Assembly: GCA_900184925.1 (NCBI GenBank)
Contig: FXYJ02000001.1
Location: forward strand, 62,001 to 126,000
Direction of reading: 5' to 3'
Length of the DNA: 64,000 bases
Source: Ruminococcaceae bacterium HV4-5-B5C
GTDB lineage: Bacteria > Bacillota > Clostridia > Oscillospirales > Acutalibacteraceae
Shown piece after piece: positions 34,254 through 43,899 of the stretch (position 1 is the stretch's first letter; each line of letters starts with the position of its first letter). The notes under the pieces are model-generated. The model searched no databases, had not been told where the DNA came from, and saw only the letters and a list, made by a program, of their open reading frames with translations. Position numbers and translations under genes: made by a program.

Positions 34254-35531
34254 TCAGCTTGCGGGTTCCTTTGCGGGAACACTTTCCTGCGGAGACGGAG
34301 ACATCTCCGGAATGGGGTGAACCACGATTGCGCTGATGATGCCGCAGGCGGACAACACTCCGTAAAACAGAGGCCAGCTGCCAATCGCGATCAGAGGAGC
34401 GGCCATAGCGGGGACGATTGACTGCGGCAGCGTGTCGGCCACGTTCATCAGTCCGTAATCCTTCGCTGCGTCCTGCTGGTTCGGAAGAATCCTTGCAATC
34501 AGCGCGGTGTCAACCGCAGTGTAAATGCCGTACCCGAAATTGATGATCACGCAGCCGATGGTGACGACCGTCATATCGTTGACCAGCGCGACAATCAGAA
34601 GCCCGATCACCATGACGATGACCGAACAGACAATAAACGGTTTCTGCTTCCGGAGCTTATCCGAAAGCACGCCGCCCAGAATGCTCGAAACTCCCATGGC
34701 GGCGAGGCTGAGCACTTCGATGAGCGTGGTGTATTCGGTGGTCTGCACTTCGTTCAGATGGAACCGCTTCGTAAGCATAATGGCGGTATAAATCTGGTAG
34801 CTGTAGGTCATCGACATGAAAAAGCGGGTGAGCATCCCCCAGGTGAAAGCGGGATACTTTTGGGGGCTGGGGTAAACAGCGCTCAGGTTGATTTTCTTCC
34901 CGGTTTTCACATACCGTGTCGGAGGATCGACGATCATGCCGCAGGTAATGACGGCCGACACGATGCCTACGAGAGCCAGCGCGCCGAACCGTGCCGCAAG
35001 AGAGGCCTTTTCCATGATCATCATCAGCACATAGCCGACCACAATTGCCACCGGCAGTGCAAGCCCCAGAATGCCTGAAATGGAGCCTCGGCGGGATTCC
35101 TCCACCTGGTCGGGAACGATGGCCATATAGGCCGCGAAAGCGAAATTGTAGAAAAGCTGGGCCATGCACCAGAACACGGTGAGCCAGACGACGTCCTTTG
35201 CCCAGACAATGCCCGCAAATGCCAGGCTGCCCAGAATGCTGCCCACCATAATCCACGTCCGCCGGCGTCCGAACCGCAGCGAGGTCCTGTCGCTGACGGC
35301 ACCGCCGAGCGGATTTGCAAAAAGCGCAAACACGGCGCCCACTGCCGTGACGATGCTGAAAATTGTCGTTGAGTTCTGTGCGTCGATCTGCTCCGCCTTA
35401 AAGGTCAGAAGCAGAGAAATCGGGATCATCAGCACCATCATGCTGCAGCTTTTGCCGATACTCAGGGCTGCGACCAGCCTGCGGTAGGGCGTGACGGGTG
35501 AAGAATTACGCTCCTCCGGTTCGTTTTTCAA
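34254..35531 (-). CDS. MFS transporter, glycoside-pentoside-hexuronide (GPH) type
   Basis: 425 residues from TTG 35531, seven bases after GGGGGGATC; TTG 35549 is upstream of that site. About 12 membrane helices, with the loop signature GAVSDRTSLRFGRRRTWIM between helices 2 and 3, typical of GPH cation-sugar symporters. It lies 27 bases after a GH3 beta-glucosidase gene on the same strand. It probably imports the beta-glucoside or xyloside that the GH3 enzyme cleaves. The exact sugar is not readable from the sequence. Confidence 0.85.
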   Translation of the reverse strand: MKNEPEERNSSPVTPYRRLVAALSIGKSCSMMVLMIPISLLLTFKAEQIDAQNSTTIFSIVTAVGAVFALFANPLGGAVSDRTSLRFGRRRTWIMVGSILGSLAFAGIVWAKDVVWLTVFWCMAQLFYNFAFAAYMAIVPDQVEESRRGSISGILGLALPVAIVVGYVLMMIMEKASLAARFGALALVGIVSAVITCGMIVDPPTRYVKTGKKINLSAVYPSPQKYPAFTWGMLTRFFMSMTYSYQIYTAIMLTKRFHLNEVQTTEYTTLIEVLSLAAMGVSSILGGVLSDKLRKQKPFIVCSVIVMVIGLLIVALVNDMTVVTIGCVIINFGYGIYTAVDTALIARILPNQQDAAKDYGLMNVADTLPQSIVPAMAAPLIAIGSWPLFYGVLSACGIISAIVVHPIPEMSPSPQESVPAKEPAS

Positions 35532-35558
35532 TTCCGATCCCCCCTGCAATTTATTATC

Positions 35559-37805
35559 TTACCGCTCTGCATTCAGAAGCGCGGTTAGTCTGGCAATCTG
35601 CTCTTCGTTCATTTCCCGCATCTGCATGTGAACGCTGCGAAGCGGCATTTGAAGCACATAGGCCGGAAGCTCATCAATTGAGAAAGCGTCCCCTGCCATC
35701 TGGCGGATAATCTGTGCCCCCAGCGGATCCGCAAGCAGTTCGCCTGCGGTAGAGTTCCGGGTGAAAACAACTTTTTTCTCGTGCGTAGAGTGTACCGTGA
35801 CGGCCGCTTTGAGCGGTGTGTCGGCGGAAGAGCCGCCTGCAAGAATTTCAAACTCACCGGTTTCAACGCGCCAGTCGTGAATCTGTTCGTCGTAGAAGGC
35901 AAACGCGCGGCGGCTGAGCGTAAACTCCACGGCTTTTTCTTCTCCGGGCTGCAAAAGAACCTTGGCAAAGCCCTTGAGCTCTTTATCGGGGCGCGGCACG
36001 CTGCTTTGCACGTCGCGTACATAAAGCTGCACGGTTTCTTTTCCTGCCCTTGAACCGGTGTTCCTGACTTTGACCCGAACTTTCAGGGCTTCGTTCTCCC
36101 CAAAGTCGGAGCGGTCGGTCTCAATGCCTGTGTAGGCGAAAGTGGTGTAGCTAAGGCCATAACCGAAGGGGAAAAGCGGTTTCAGCTGCTTTTTATCGTA
36201 ATACCGGTACCCTACAAAGATTCCTTCCCGGTATTCCGCACGGCCGCACATGCCGGGATAATTCAAAAAAGCGGGAGTGTCACTGAGCTTTACCGGATAG
36301 GTTTCGGCAAGCTTGCCGCTTGGGCTGACGGTACCGAACAGGAGGTCGGCCACGGCTTCGCCCGCGGCCTGACCGCAGAGCCCGCTTTCCAGAATGGCAT
36401 CCACCCGGTCTACCCATGGCATTTCAACGGGGGAACCGTTCATCAGCACCACCACGGTTTTCTTTGCCGCATGGGCTACGGCGTCGATCAACGCGAGCTG
36501 CCCTTCCGGCAGACGCATGTTGTCGCGGTCCCATCCCTCCGACTCAATCGGGACACCCGCAAACACAATTGCTGTGTCGGCCGCAGAAGCCGCCGCGACG
36601 GCCTGTGAAATCAGTGCTTCCTCCGGCTCTGCGCCTCCGTCACCGGCAGAATAACCCGCAGACCATGTGACCTGTGCACCTGTGCCCGCCGCTTTGCGTA
36701 TTTCGTCGAGCGGGATGGAAACGGCGGTCGGCGTGACCTGAGAACTTCCGCCTCCCTGAATTTTCGGTTCTTTTGCATAAGCCCCGACGACTGCAAGCTT
36801 CCCGCCTTTTCCGAGCGGGAGCACGCCGTCGTTTTTCAGAAGAACCATGCATTCGTCCGCGATCCGCCTGGCAAGCTCATGATGCTCCTGCGGGTCGACC
36901 GGTTTCTTTTCCTTCCGGCTTTGAGCGGCTTTGAAAACAATCTGCAGAAGACGGCCCACCGCTTCATCCAGTGCCTGTTCCGACAGCTTGCCGCTTGTTA
37001 CTGCCGCTATGATTTTGTTTTTGCTGTCCTCTCCGCCCGCCGGCATTTCAAGGTCAAGCCCTGCGGCGATGCTGTCGTCCATTTCATTGACAGCGCCCCA
37101 GTCCGAAACGACAATTCCTTCGAATCCCCATTCCTTGCGGAGAATATCGGTGAGCAGGCTGCCGTTTTCCGAACAGTATGTCCCCGAAAGCATATTGTAG
37201 GCGCTCATCACTGTCCACGGCTGAGCTTTTTTGACGGCCGTCTCAAAATTTGCAAGGTAGATTTCGCGCAGCGTACGTTCATCCATCACCGAATCCGTCG
37301 TCATGCGGTTGGTTTCCTGGCTGTTCGTGGCAAAGTGCTTCAGTGAAGTGCCGATGCCCTCGCTCTGCACGCCATTGATATAAGCCGCGCCCATTTCGCC
37401 CGCGAGGAGCGGATCTTCTGAAAAATACTCGAAGTTTCGTCCGCAAAGCGGGGAGCGCTTAATATTCATCCCCGGCCCGAGCAGAATGGAAACATCGGCT
37501 GCCACACACTCCTGCCCAAGTGCTTTCCCAAGCTGCGTGACCAGGTCCCTGTCCCACGAACAGGCCAGCGACGACGCCGTGGGGTAGCAGGTGGACGGAT
37601 AGCTTCTGTCAGTGGGAAAGCCGTCCTCCGGTTTTGTCGTTTCTCCCGTTTCCTTGCGTACTCCGTGCGGGCCGTCAGACATCCGCATTGTCGGAATGCC
37701 GAGCCGCTCAATTGGCAGGGTGCGCCATGAGTCTGCACCGGAGCAGATTGAGGCTTTTTCTTCCAGTGTCATCTTTGAAACAAGGTCGCGAATATTTTCC
37801 TGCAT
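35559..37805 (-). CDS. GH3 beta-glucosidase/beta-xylosidase with C-terminal FnIII-like domain
   Basis: 748 residues. The ATG follows AAAAGGGGGATC. GH3 N-terminal domain with MSDGPHGVRKE, KHFATNSQETNR and the nucleophile in GIVVSDWGAV; a C-terminal alpha/beta sandwich (ESEGWDRDNMRLPEGQ); and an FnIII-like domain near residues 585-660 (YVRDVQSSVPRPDKELKGF). No signal peptide, so it acts on imported oligosaccharides in the cytoplasm. First gene of a two-gene operon with the MFS symporter, divergent from an AraC regulator. Confidence 0.9.
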   Translation of the reverse strand: MQENIRDLVSKMTLEEKASICSGADSWRTLPIERLGIPTMRMSDGPHGVRKETGETTKPEDGFPTDRSYPSTCYPTASSLACSWDRDLVTQLGKALGQECVAADVSILLGPGMNIKRSPLCGRNFEYFSEDPLLAGEMGAAYINGVQSEGIGTSLKHFATNSQETNRMTTDSVMDERTLREIYLANFETAVKKAQPWTVMSAYNMLSGTYCSENGSLLTDILRKEWGFEGIVVSDWGAVNEMDDSIAAGLDLEMPAGGEDSKNKIIAAVTSGKLSEQALDEAVGRLLQIVFKAAQSRKEKKPVDPQEHHELARRIADECMVLLKNDGVLPLGKGGKLAVVGAYAKEPKIQGGGSSQVTPTAVSIPLDEIRKAAGTGAQVTWSAGYSAGDGGAEPEEALISQAVAAASAADTAIVFAGVPIESEGWDRDNMRLPEGQLALIDAVAHAAKKTVVVLMNGSPVEMPWVDRVDAILESGLCGQAAGEAVADLLFGTVSPSGKLAETYPVKLSDTPAFLNYPGMCGRAEYREGIFVGYRYYDKKQLKPLFPFGYGLSYTTFAYTGIETDRSDFGENEALKVRVKVRNTGSRAGKETVQLYVRDVQSSVPRPDKELKGFAKVLLQPGEEKAVEFTLSRRAFAFYDEQIHDWRVETGEFEILAGGSSADTPLKAAVTVHSTHEKKVVFTRNSTAGELLADPLGAQIIRQMAGDAFSIDELPAYVLQMPLRSVHMQMREMNEEQIARLTALLNAER

Positions 37806-37873
37806 AAAAGATCCCCCTTTTTAATCGTCGAAGTTGCTTACAGGCGATAATACACAAAATAGTTCGAAATTAA

Positions 37874-37902
37874 TTCCATTTTATCTCAGAACGTTCTATA
37901 AT
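37874..37902 (+). promoter_or_regulatory. Promoter and possible operator of the AraC gene
   Basis: TATAAT at 37897-37902 with a weak TTCCAT at 37874-37879 (17-base spacer). The perfect palindrome AGAACGTTCT at 37888-37897 overlaps the -10 box and may be an operator for the divergent genes. The whole intergenic space is 158 bases. Confidence 0.45.
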
Positions 37903-37963
37903 GATTAGCATAATTCTAATAAAAATTGTATAAATATAATTGACCCGAGGGGGAGGAGAAAAA

Positions 37964-39178
37964 ATGACGATACCGGACAGTGTGACCGAAGATTTTCTCC
38001 GCACCATGCCGGCGGCGGCCTGCCGCCACTTCAGCGGCATCCTCCAATGCTATGTCTGCTGTCTGCGCGAAGACGGCTCGGTGCGATGCGGGTTTGTATC
38101 CGGTCAGCCGTCTTCTTATCTTGATGACGGAAGTCTTTTTGCCGCGCTCTTCGCCGTGCGGGAAGAGAACGGATTCCCTGTCTTCAAGCTGACAAGGCCT
38201 GGGGAAGTCTACATTTCCGTCGGGCTTTTCCGCGACGGAAAGTTTTTGGGAAGACTTGCGGCCGGGCCGATCATGAGCGCGCCCGCACTAATTCCCGGCC
38301 CAAAGGGAAAGGCTGCGGCTCCCGGAAATTTCGACTGCGCCGTGAGCGCTGCAGCTTTACTTTATTATTATGCCTATGGGAAGTGGGCCGACGACGCGGA
38401 ACTCGATCAGGCAGCCATTTCCGCGAAAGTGGCCCAGCCTCTGTGCCGGCAGGCACCGGAGGAGGAAATGCAGGAGCAATTGCCGGGCGCGCACCCCGCG
38501 CACCACACGGCGGCGTTCGAGAACCGGGTTTTCAGTCTTATCACGCAGGGAAACCCGAAAGGTCTGTCAAACGTTATGGGTACTCCCCCGGACGGCGGTT
38601 ACGGCCTTCTGGACAAGAGGCACCCGCTGAGGAATTTGAAAGACGACTGCATCTGTACGCTGACGGTGGCAACCCGGGCCGCAATCGCCGGCGGGCTGGA
38701 CTCCGAGACCGCTTTCTCGGTCAGCGACGACGCGATTCAGAACGTGGAGCGGTACGACGACGTCGGCGAACTGTCGCGGGTCGTCGAACAGACGCTGTTC
38801 CGGCTGGCAAATCTCGTGGAAACCATCCGAAGTCTGCCGTACTCCTACCGCATCCATTACTGCCGCAACTACATCATGCAGCATGTTTACGACAGGCTGA
38901 CCGTTCCACAGGTTGCCTCCCATGCAGGAGTCAGCCCGGAATACCTCACCGAACAGTTTAAAAGGGAGACGGGCGTCAGCCTGAAAGCATTCATGGAGCA
39001 GGCGCGGGTCGAGGAGGCAAAAAGACTGCTCCGTTCATCGGGAAACACAATCCTCGAAATCACGCTGATGCTGAACTACCACGACCAGAGCCATTTCAGC
39101 CGGTCATTTAAAAAAATAGCCGGCGTTACGCCGGCGGAGTATCGTAAAAACGACCGGTATCATCAGCAGGCGTTTTAG
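37964..39178 (+). CDS. AraC-family transcriptional regulator
   Basis: 404 residues from ATG 37964 (GGGGGAGGAG upstream); a GTG- or ATG-like start at 37940 lies before that site. Residues 300-400 are the two AraC helix-turn-helix units: TVPQVASHAGVSPEYLTEQF and ILEITLMLNYHDQSHFSRSF, then GVTPAEYRK. The N-terminal 200 residues are a sensor domain typical of long YesN-like AraC regulators, with GxxxGRLAAGPI. Divergent from the GH3-MFS operon, so it probably controls that operon in response to the sugar. It may also control itself. Confidence 0.85.
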   Translation: MTIPDSVTEDFLRTMPAAACRHFSGILQCYVCCLREDGSVRCGFVSGQPSSYLDDGSLFAALFAVREENGFPVFKLTRPGEVYISVGLFRDGKFLGRLAAGPIMSAPALIPGPKGKAAAPGNFDCAVSAAALLYYYAYGKWADDAELDQAAISAKVAQPLCRQAPEEEMQEQLPGAHPAHHTAAFENRVFSLITQGNPKGLSNVMGTPPDGGYGLLDKRHPLRNLKDDCICTLTVATRAAIAGGLDSETAFSVSDDAIQNVERYDDVGELSRVVEQTLFRLANLVETIRSLPYSYRIHYCRNYIMQHVYDRLTVPQVASHAGVSPEYLTEQFKRETGVSLKAFMEQARVEEAKRLLRSSGNTILEITLMLNYHDQSHFSRSFKKIAGVTPAEYRKNDRYHQQAF

Positions 39179-39208
39179 CATGCTCATGATGCCGGCCATG
39201 AAAAGCTG

Positions 39209-39793
39209 CTACGACTCAAGAATCTGCAGACTCTCCCGCATGGACTGATTGAATTCGTCGTCGGTAGAATTTTTAAAGATCAGAAGTTGTTCCCTGCCGG
39301 AGGGGTCGTTGAGCTCGTCGGGGATATCAAAATTCACCCCGGCAATATATTCGTCCCAGTGTTCCAGCTTCCAGGTGTCCCGGTCGCTGTTTCGCTGAAT
39401 CATTCTCTGCCGCACGACTTTGACGTCGGTCTGTACCCAGATGACGACCAGCTTTGCATTTTTCCGGCGGAGCTTTTCGCTGAGGCTGTCCATGTAGCTT
39501 TTGTCGCGGACTTCTCTGGTAAAAGGGGCGTTGATGAGAACGATGTCGTCATATTCCAGCGCTTCGAGAGCGAGGTCGACGATTGCTTCGTATTCATAAT
39601 CCCGGATGTTCTGTTCAAAAAAATCGGAGCTTCGGTTGTACTCTTCGTGGGCCACGGCAAAAATCTGTTTGGAGAGCACGATGAGCGTGTCTTTGTCGAG
39701 GTAAACGACGTGTTTCAGGTTCGTTGCAAGTTGTTTTGAGATGTAAGTTTTTCCGCAGGCCGGCGGGGATGTGACGAGAATCAATTCTTTCAT
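39209..39793 (-). CDS. P-loop ATPase/kinase-like protein
   Basis: 194 residues. Walker A SPPACGKTYISK at the N-terminus, aspartate in VYLDKDTL, and a lid-like arginine segment (VRQRMIQRNSDRD). Size and motifs fit the AAA_33/zeta-type small-molecule kinase family. AGAAAGAAGGGA stands before the ATG. The substrate is unknown. There is no antitoxin-type partner beside it, which argues against a zeta toxin. Confidence 0.7.
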   Translation of the reverse strand: MKELILVTSPPACGKTYISKQLATNLKHVVYLDKDTLIVLSKQIFAVAHEEYNRSSDFFEQNIRDYEYEAIVDLALEALEYDDIVLINAPFTREVRDKSYMDSLSEKLRRKNAKLVVIWVQTDVKVVRQRMIQRNSDRDTWKLEHWDEYIAGVNFDIPDELNDPSGREQLLIFKNSTDDEFNQSMRESLQILES

Positions 39794-40219
39794 GAGTTCC
39801 CTTCTTTCTGCCGGTTTTCAGGCTGCTGTTTCATCGGCAGGCTTTGAAGCCGTGTTGCCTCAGAAACCCGGAATGCAGCGCAAGGAATATCCTGTCGTAT
39901 TATATTCTGTTTGCCGAAGCTTTTCAACAAATCCGCCGGCTGCGGTGCAAAAAGTGTATGGTTTCGCTTTATTAAATGTTCAGGAACTTGTCACGGCATC
40001 CATAGTCTTGGTGTTTCTTCTGCTTTTTAACCGCAGGAGCGGTTTTTCCGGGAAATCCGGATGTCTGCTCTGTAGGAGGCAGACGGGAAAACAGACGCGA
40101 AAAGATAAGCTATTTTTGCAGAAAGAGCAGACAAACAGCAAAAAAATGTTATAATGTAAAGTATTACAGTTTAAATCGATAAAACCGGCCGCATGCCGGG
40201 AGCAGGGGGATACGCGAAA
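39794..40219 (+). other. Intergenic region before the paaK-ior operon
   Basis: No supported gene; an open frame over most of it has no family resemblance or ribosome site. It holds a small hairpin with T5 (40029-40047) and a likely promoter with CAGACA at 40128-40133 and TATAAT at 40150-40155 (16-base spacer), 65 bases before the paaK start. Confidence 0.5.
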
Positions 40220-41539
40220 ATGATCTGGGCAAGGGAGGAAACGCTTCCGAGGGCGGAAATTGAAAAAATCCAGCTCGCCCGTCTGACGGAAACGGTCGCG
40301 CGCGTCTACGGGAAAGTACCCGCATACCGTGCAAAAATGGATGCCGCCGGTGTGAAGCCGGAGGATGTGAAAACGCTCGGCGACCTGCAAAAACTGCCGT
40401 TTACCACGAAACAGGACCTTCGGGATAATTACCCGTTCGGGCTGTTTGCGGTTCCGAGAAAGCAGCTTAGGCGAATCCATGCCTCGAGCGGAACAACGGG
40501 GAAACCGACTGTCGTGGGCTACACACAGAACGACCTTGACGTCTGGCGGGAGTGCGTTGCCCGCATTGCCGTGGCGGCCGGGGCGAGGGATGACGATGTG
40601 GCGCAGATCTGCTTTGGTTACGGGATGTTCACCGGGGCGCTCGGGTTACATAACGGTCTTGAAAAGGTCGGGGCGGCCGTTGTTCCGTCTTCGACAGGCA
40701 ACACGCAGAAGCAGCTGATGTATATGAAGGATTTCGAAACGACGCTGCTCGTTGCGACGCCGTCCTACGCGATGCGCATTGCCGAAGTAGCACAGGAGAT
40801 CGGCCTCGACCCGAAGAAGGACCTGCGGGTTCACACGTTTGTTCTCGGCAGCGAGCTGATGACGGAAGCAATGCGCCGGGGGCTTCGCAAAGTATGGGGC
40901 GAAGACATTAATATTACGCAGAACTACGGGATGAGCGAGCTGATGGGCCCCGGCGTCTCGGGCGAGTGTCTGGAACTATGCGGCATGCACATCAATGAGG
41001 ACCATTTTATCGCCGAGGTCATTGACCCGAAGACCGGGGAAGTCCTCGCTCCGGGTGAAAAGGGAGAGCTTGTCGTCACCTGCATCACGAAGGAGGCGCT
41101 TCCGCTCATTCGTTACCGCACGCGTGACATTACGCGCCTGATGTACGAACCCTGTGCCTGCGGACGGACGACCGCGAGAATGGAAAACCTCTCCGGCCGC
41201 ACCGACGACATGCTCAAGATCCGCGGGGTAAACGTGTTCCCGAGTCAGATAGAGGAAGCACTCATCAACACGGACGGCATCGGCCCCAATTATGAAATTG
41301 TGGTGGACCGGAAAGATTTTGCCGACCTCCTTACCCTGAAAGTGGAGGTGGAGGCCGAAAATATGATGGATTCCTACACCGCTTTGGAGAAACTGGAACA
41401 CGGCATCAAGGCGAAGATGCGCCTCGCGCTCGGGCTTGACGTACGGGTGGAGCTTGTTTCGCCCAACACGCTCAAACGCTTTGAAGGCAAGGCGAAGCGC
41501 GTCACCGATCTGAGAAAGGCAGGGAATGAAAGTGTCTGA
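40220..41539 (+). CDS. paaK: Phenylacetate-CoA ligase family protein
   Basis: 439 residues from ATG 40220, nine bases after AGGGGGA. AMP-forming adenylation enzyme: P-loop SSGTTGKPTVVGYT, LPFTTKQDLRDNYPFG, YGMSELMGPGVSGEC, RTDDMLKIRGVNVFPSQIE and a C-terminal domain ending FEGKAKRVTD. It joins aryl acetates to CoA with ATP; beside indolepyruvate oxidoreductase it more likely runs towards ATP formation from aryl-acetyl-CoA. It overlaps iorA by 14 bases. A paralogue lies at 43900. Confidence 0.92.
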   Translation: MIWAREETLPRAEIEKIQLARLTETVARVYGKVPAYRAKMDAAGVKPEDVKTLGDLQKLPFTTKQDLRDNYPFGLFAVPRKQLRRIHASSGTTGKPTVVGYTQNDLDVWRECVARIAVAAGARDDDVAQICFGYGMFTGALGLHNGLEKVGAAVVPSSTGNTQKQLMYMKDFETTLLVATPSYAMRIAEVAQEIGLDPKKDLRVHTFVLGSELMTEAMRRGLRKVWGEDINITQNYGMSELMGPGVSGECLELCGMHINEDHFIAEVIDPKTGEVLAPGEKGELVVTCITKEALPLIRYRTRDITRLMYEPCACGRTTARMENLSGRTDDMLKIRGVNVFPSQIEEALINTDGIGPNYEIVVDRKDFADLLTLKVEVEAENMMDSYTALEKLEHGIKAKMRLALGLDVRVELVSPNTLKRFEGKAKRVTDLRKAGNESV

Positions 41540-43280
41540 AACAAAGATTCTCCTCGGCAACGAAGCAATTGCGCGGGGAGCTTATGAGGCGGGAGTCAAG
41601 GTCTCGTCCGCCTATCCGGGAACTCCGAGCACGGAAGTCAGCGAGACGCTCGCAAAATATGACGAGGTGTACGCCGAGTGGGCGCCGAACGAAAAAGCTG
41701 CGACTGAGGTCGCGCTCGGCGCGTCCGTTGCGGGTGTGCGCTCCATGTGTGCCATGAAGCACGTCGGCGTCAATGTGGCTGCCGACCCGCTTTACACTTC
41801 CGCCTACACCGGCGTGCGCGGCGGCATGGTTCTTGTGGCCGCCGACGACCCGGGCATGTACAGCTCGCAGAACGAGCAGGACACGCGCATGGTTGCCCGC
41901 GCCGCGATGCTGCCGGTCATCGAACCGTCGGACAGCGCCGAAGCAAAGAAATTCATGAAATTCGCTTATGAATTCAGCGAAAAATACGACACGCCTGTCA
42001 TCCTGCGCACCACGACACGGCTTTCCCACTCGCAGGGGCCCGTTAAGCTCGAGCCGCGTGAGGAACGCCCCGACATCCCTTATGAAAAGGACATTGCGAA
42101 ATATGTCATGATGCCCGGCAACGCCATTAAACGGCACGTTGTGGTGGAACAGCGTCTGAACCGGATGGCAGAAGATGCGAACACGCTTCCAATCAACCGG
42201 GCCGAGTACAGCGACCTTTCGGTCGGATTCATCACAAGCGGTGTCGCGTACCAGTATGTGAAGGAAGTTATGCCGCAGGCATCGGTGCTCAAGCTCGGCC
42301 TTGTCAACCCGCTGCCGCGGAAGCTGATTGAAGAGTTTGCCTCGAAGGTCGGGAAGCTTTATATTTTTGAAGAGCTTGAGCCGGTCATCGAGGAGCAGGT
42401 AAAATCGTGGGGCATTGCAAAGGCTGTCGGCAAGGAACTGTTTACCCGGCAGGGCGAATACAGTGCGAACCTTCTGCGCGAGCGCGTGCTCGGCGAAACG
42501 ATTTCCGCCGATGCCCCGGCGCAGGTGCCCGCAAGACCTCCGATTCTTTGCCCGGGCTGTCCGCACCGCAGCGTCTTCACGGCGCTCAAGCGCCTGAAAA
42601 TTCATGCCACGGGTGACATTGGCTGCTACACGCTCGGCGCGGTGGCGCCGCTCGGCGTCATTGAGACGACCGTCTGCATGGGTTCCGGCATCAGCATGCT
42701 CCACGGGATGGAGAAGGCAAAGGGGAAGGACTATGTCCGCGACTGGGTGGCCGTCATCGGCGACTCGACCTTTATGCACACCGGTGTTAATTCACTGCTG
42801 AATATGGCATATAATCAGGCGACGGGTACCGTCGTAATTCTCGATAATTCAACTACGGCCATGACCGGCCATCAGGACCATCCTGCCACGGGGAAGACGC
42901 TCAAGGGCGAGGTTGTGCCTGCCATCGATCCGGCAGCTCTCTGCCGCGCGATGGGCATCAAAAACGTCTGCATTGTCAATGCGCTCGACCAGAACGAACT
43001 GCAGGAAGTATTGAAGCGCGAGACCGCGCGCGAAGAGCTTTCGGTTATCATTGCACAGTCGCCCTGCGCGCTGCTCAAGGGCGTGAAATTTCCGAACAAA
43101 TGCCGTGCCCTGCCGGAAAAATGCCGCAAATGCGGCGCATGCCTCCAGCCGGGGTGCCCCGCGCTGACAAAGAACGAGGATGGAACCATCAAAATCGACG
43201 AGGCAATGTGCAACGGCTGCGGCCTGTGCATGCAGCTCTGCCGGTTCGGCGCAATTGAAATGAAAAAGGCGGGCGAATGA
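41526..43280 (+). CDS. iorA: Indolepyruvate:ferredoxin oxidoreductase alpha subunit
   Basis: 584 residues. N-terminal pyrimidine-binding domain (SSAYPGTPSTEVSETL) and C-terminal thiamine-diphosphate domain (GDIGCYTLG, VIGDSTFMHTGVNS). Two iron-sulfur motifs at the C-terminus: CRKCGACLQPGCP and CNGCGLCMQLCRFGA. It oxidises aryl pyruvates, made by transamination of Trp, Phe or Tyr, to aryl-acetyl-CoA and reduces ferredoxin. Acts with iorB, which follows by one base. Confidence 0.95.
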   Translation: MKVSETKILLGNEAIARGAYEAGVKVSSAYPGTPSTEVSETLAKYDEVYAEWAPNEKAATEVALGASVAGVRSMCAMKHVGVNVAADPLYTSAYTGVRGGMVLVAADDPGMYSSQNEQDTRMVARAAMLPVIEPSDSAEAKKFMKFAYEFSEKYDTPVILRTTTRLSHSQGPVKLEPREERPDIPYEKDIAKYVMMPGNAIKRHVVVEQRLNRMAEDANTLPINRAEYSDLSVGFITSGVAYQYVKEVMPQASVLKLGLVNPLPRKLIEEFASKVGKLYIFEELEPVIEEQVKSWGIAKAVGKELFTRQGEYSANLLRERVLGETISADAPAQVPARPPILCPGCPHRSVFTALKRLKIHATGDIGCYTLGAVAPLGVIETTVCMGSGISMLHGMEKAKGKDYVRDWVAVIGDSTFMHTGVNSLLNMAYNQATGTVVILDNSTTAMTGHQDHPATGKTLKGEVVPAIDPAALCRAMGIKNVCIVNALDQNELQEVLKRETAREELSVIIAQSPCALLKGVKFPNKCRALPEKCRKCGACLQPGCPALTKNEDGTIKIDEAMCNGCGLCMQLCRFGAIEMKKAGE

Positions 43281-43281
43281 C

Positions 43282-43863
43282 ATGAAAACGGAGACAACGA
43301 ATATCATGATCGTCGGCGTCGGCGGGCAGGGGACGCTGCTCACGAGCCGAATTCTCGGCAGGCTCGCCACACAGGCAGGCTACGACGTGAAACTGTCGGA
43401 AGTGCACGGCATGGCGCAGCGCGGCGGCAGTGTCGTCACGTTTGTGCGGTTTGGCGGCCAGGTCGCGGAACCCATCGTCGAAGTCGGCCAGGCGGACGTG
43501 CTGATTGCGTTTGAGCGCCTTGAGGCGCTGCGCTACCTGCACTTTCTGAAAAAGGACGGCGTCGTCGTCGTCAACGACCTGCGCATCGACCCGATTACTG
43601 TTGTGACCGGCGCGGCCGAGTACCCGGACGGCATTCTGGAAAAGCTGCAGCAGGCCCGGCGCACCATCGCCGTGCCGGCTACGGAAGAAGCAAAAAAACT
43701 CGGAGTGCCGAGAGCTTTCAACGTCATTGTGCTGGGCGCCGCGGCGCGCCATATGGCTTTTGCAAAGGAAGACTGGCTGCGCGTGATCGAAGCGACGGTT
43801 CCGCCGAAAACGGTGGAAATCAACAAGCGCGCCTTTGAAACCGGCTATGCCCTTTCCGTCTGA
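43282..43863 (+). CDS. iorB: Indolepyruvate:ferredoxin oxidoreductase beta subunit
   Basis: 193 residues, the pyruvate/ketoisovalerate oxidoreductase gamma-type domain: IMIVGVGGQGTLLTSRILG and HGMAQRGGSVVTFVRFG at the N-terminus are diagnostic. It completes the alpha2beta2 enzyme. It lies between iorA and the second paaK in one operon. Confidence 0.95.
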   Translation: MKTETTNIMIVGVGGQGTLLTSRILGRLATQAGYDVKLSEVHGMAQRGGSVVTFVRFGGQVAEPIVEVGQADVLIAFERLEALRYLHFLKKDGVVVVNDLRIDPITVVTGAAEYPDGILEKLQQARRTIAVPATEEAKKLGVPRAFNVIVLGAAARHMAFAKEDWLRVIEATVPPKTVEINKRAFETGYALSV

Positions 43864-43899
43864 CGGCGGGGAAAATCAGCACACGGAGGAAAACAGAAA

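Noticed and set aside
39209..39793. Zeta-type toxin of a toxin-antitoxin pair
   Set aside because: No antitoxin-like gene is next to it, and the P-loop is equally typical of small-molecule kinases.
39771..40154. 127-codon open frame on the plus strand between the ATPase-like gene and paaK
   Set aside because: No ribosome site, no family resemblance, and it runs through hairpins and into the paaK promoter.
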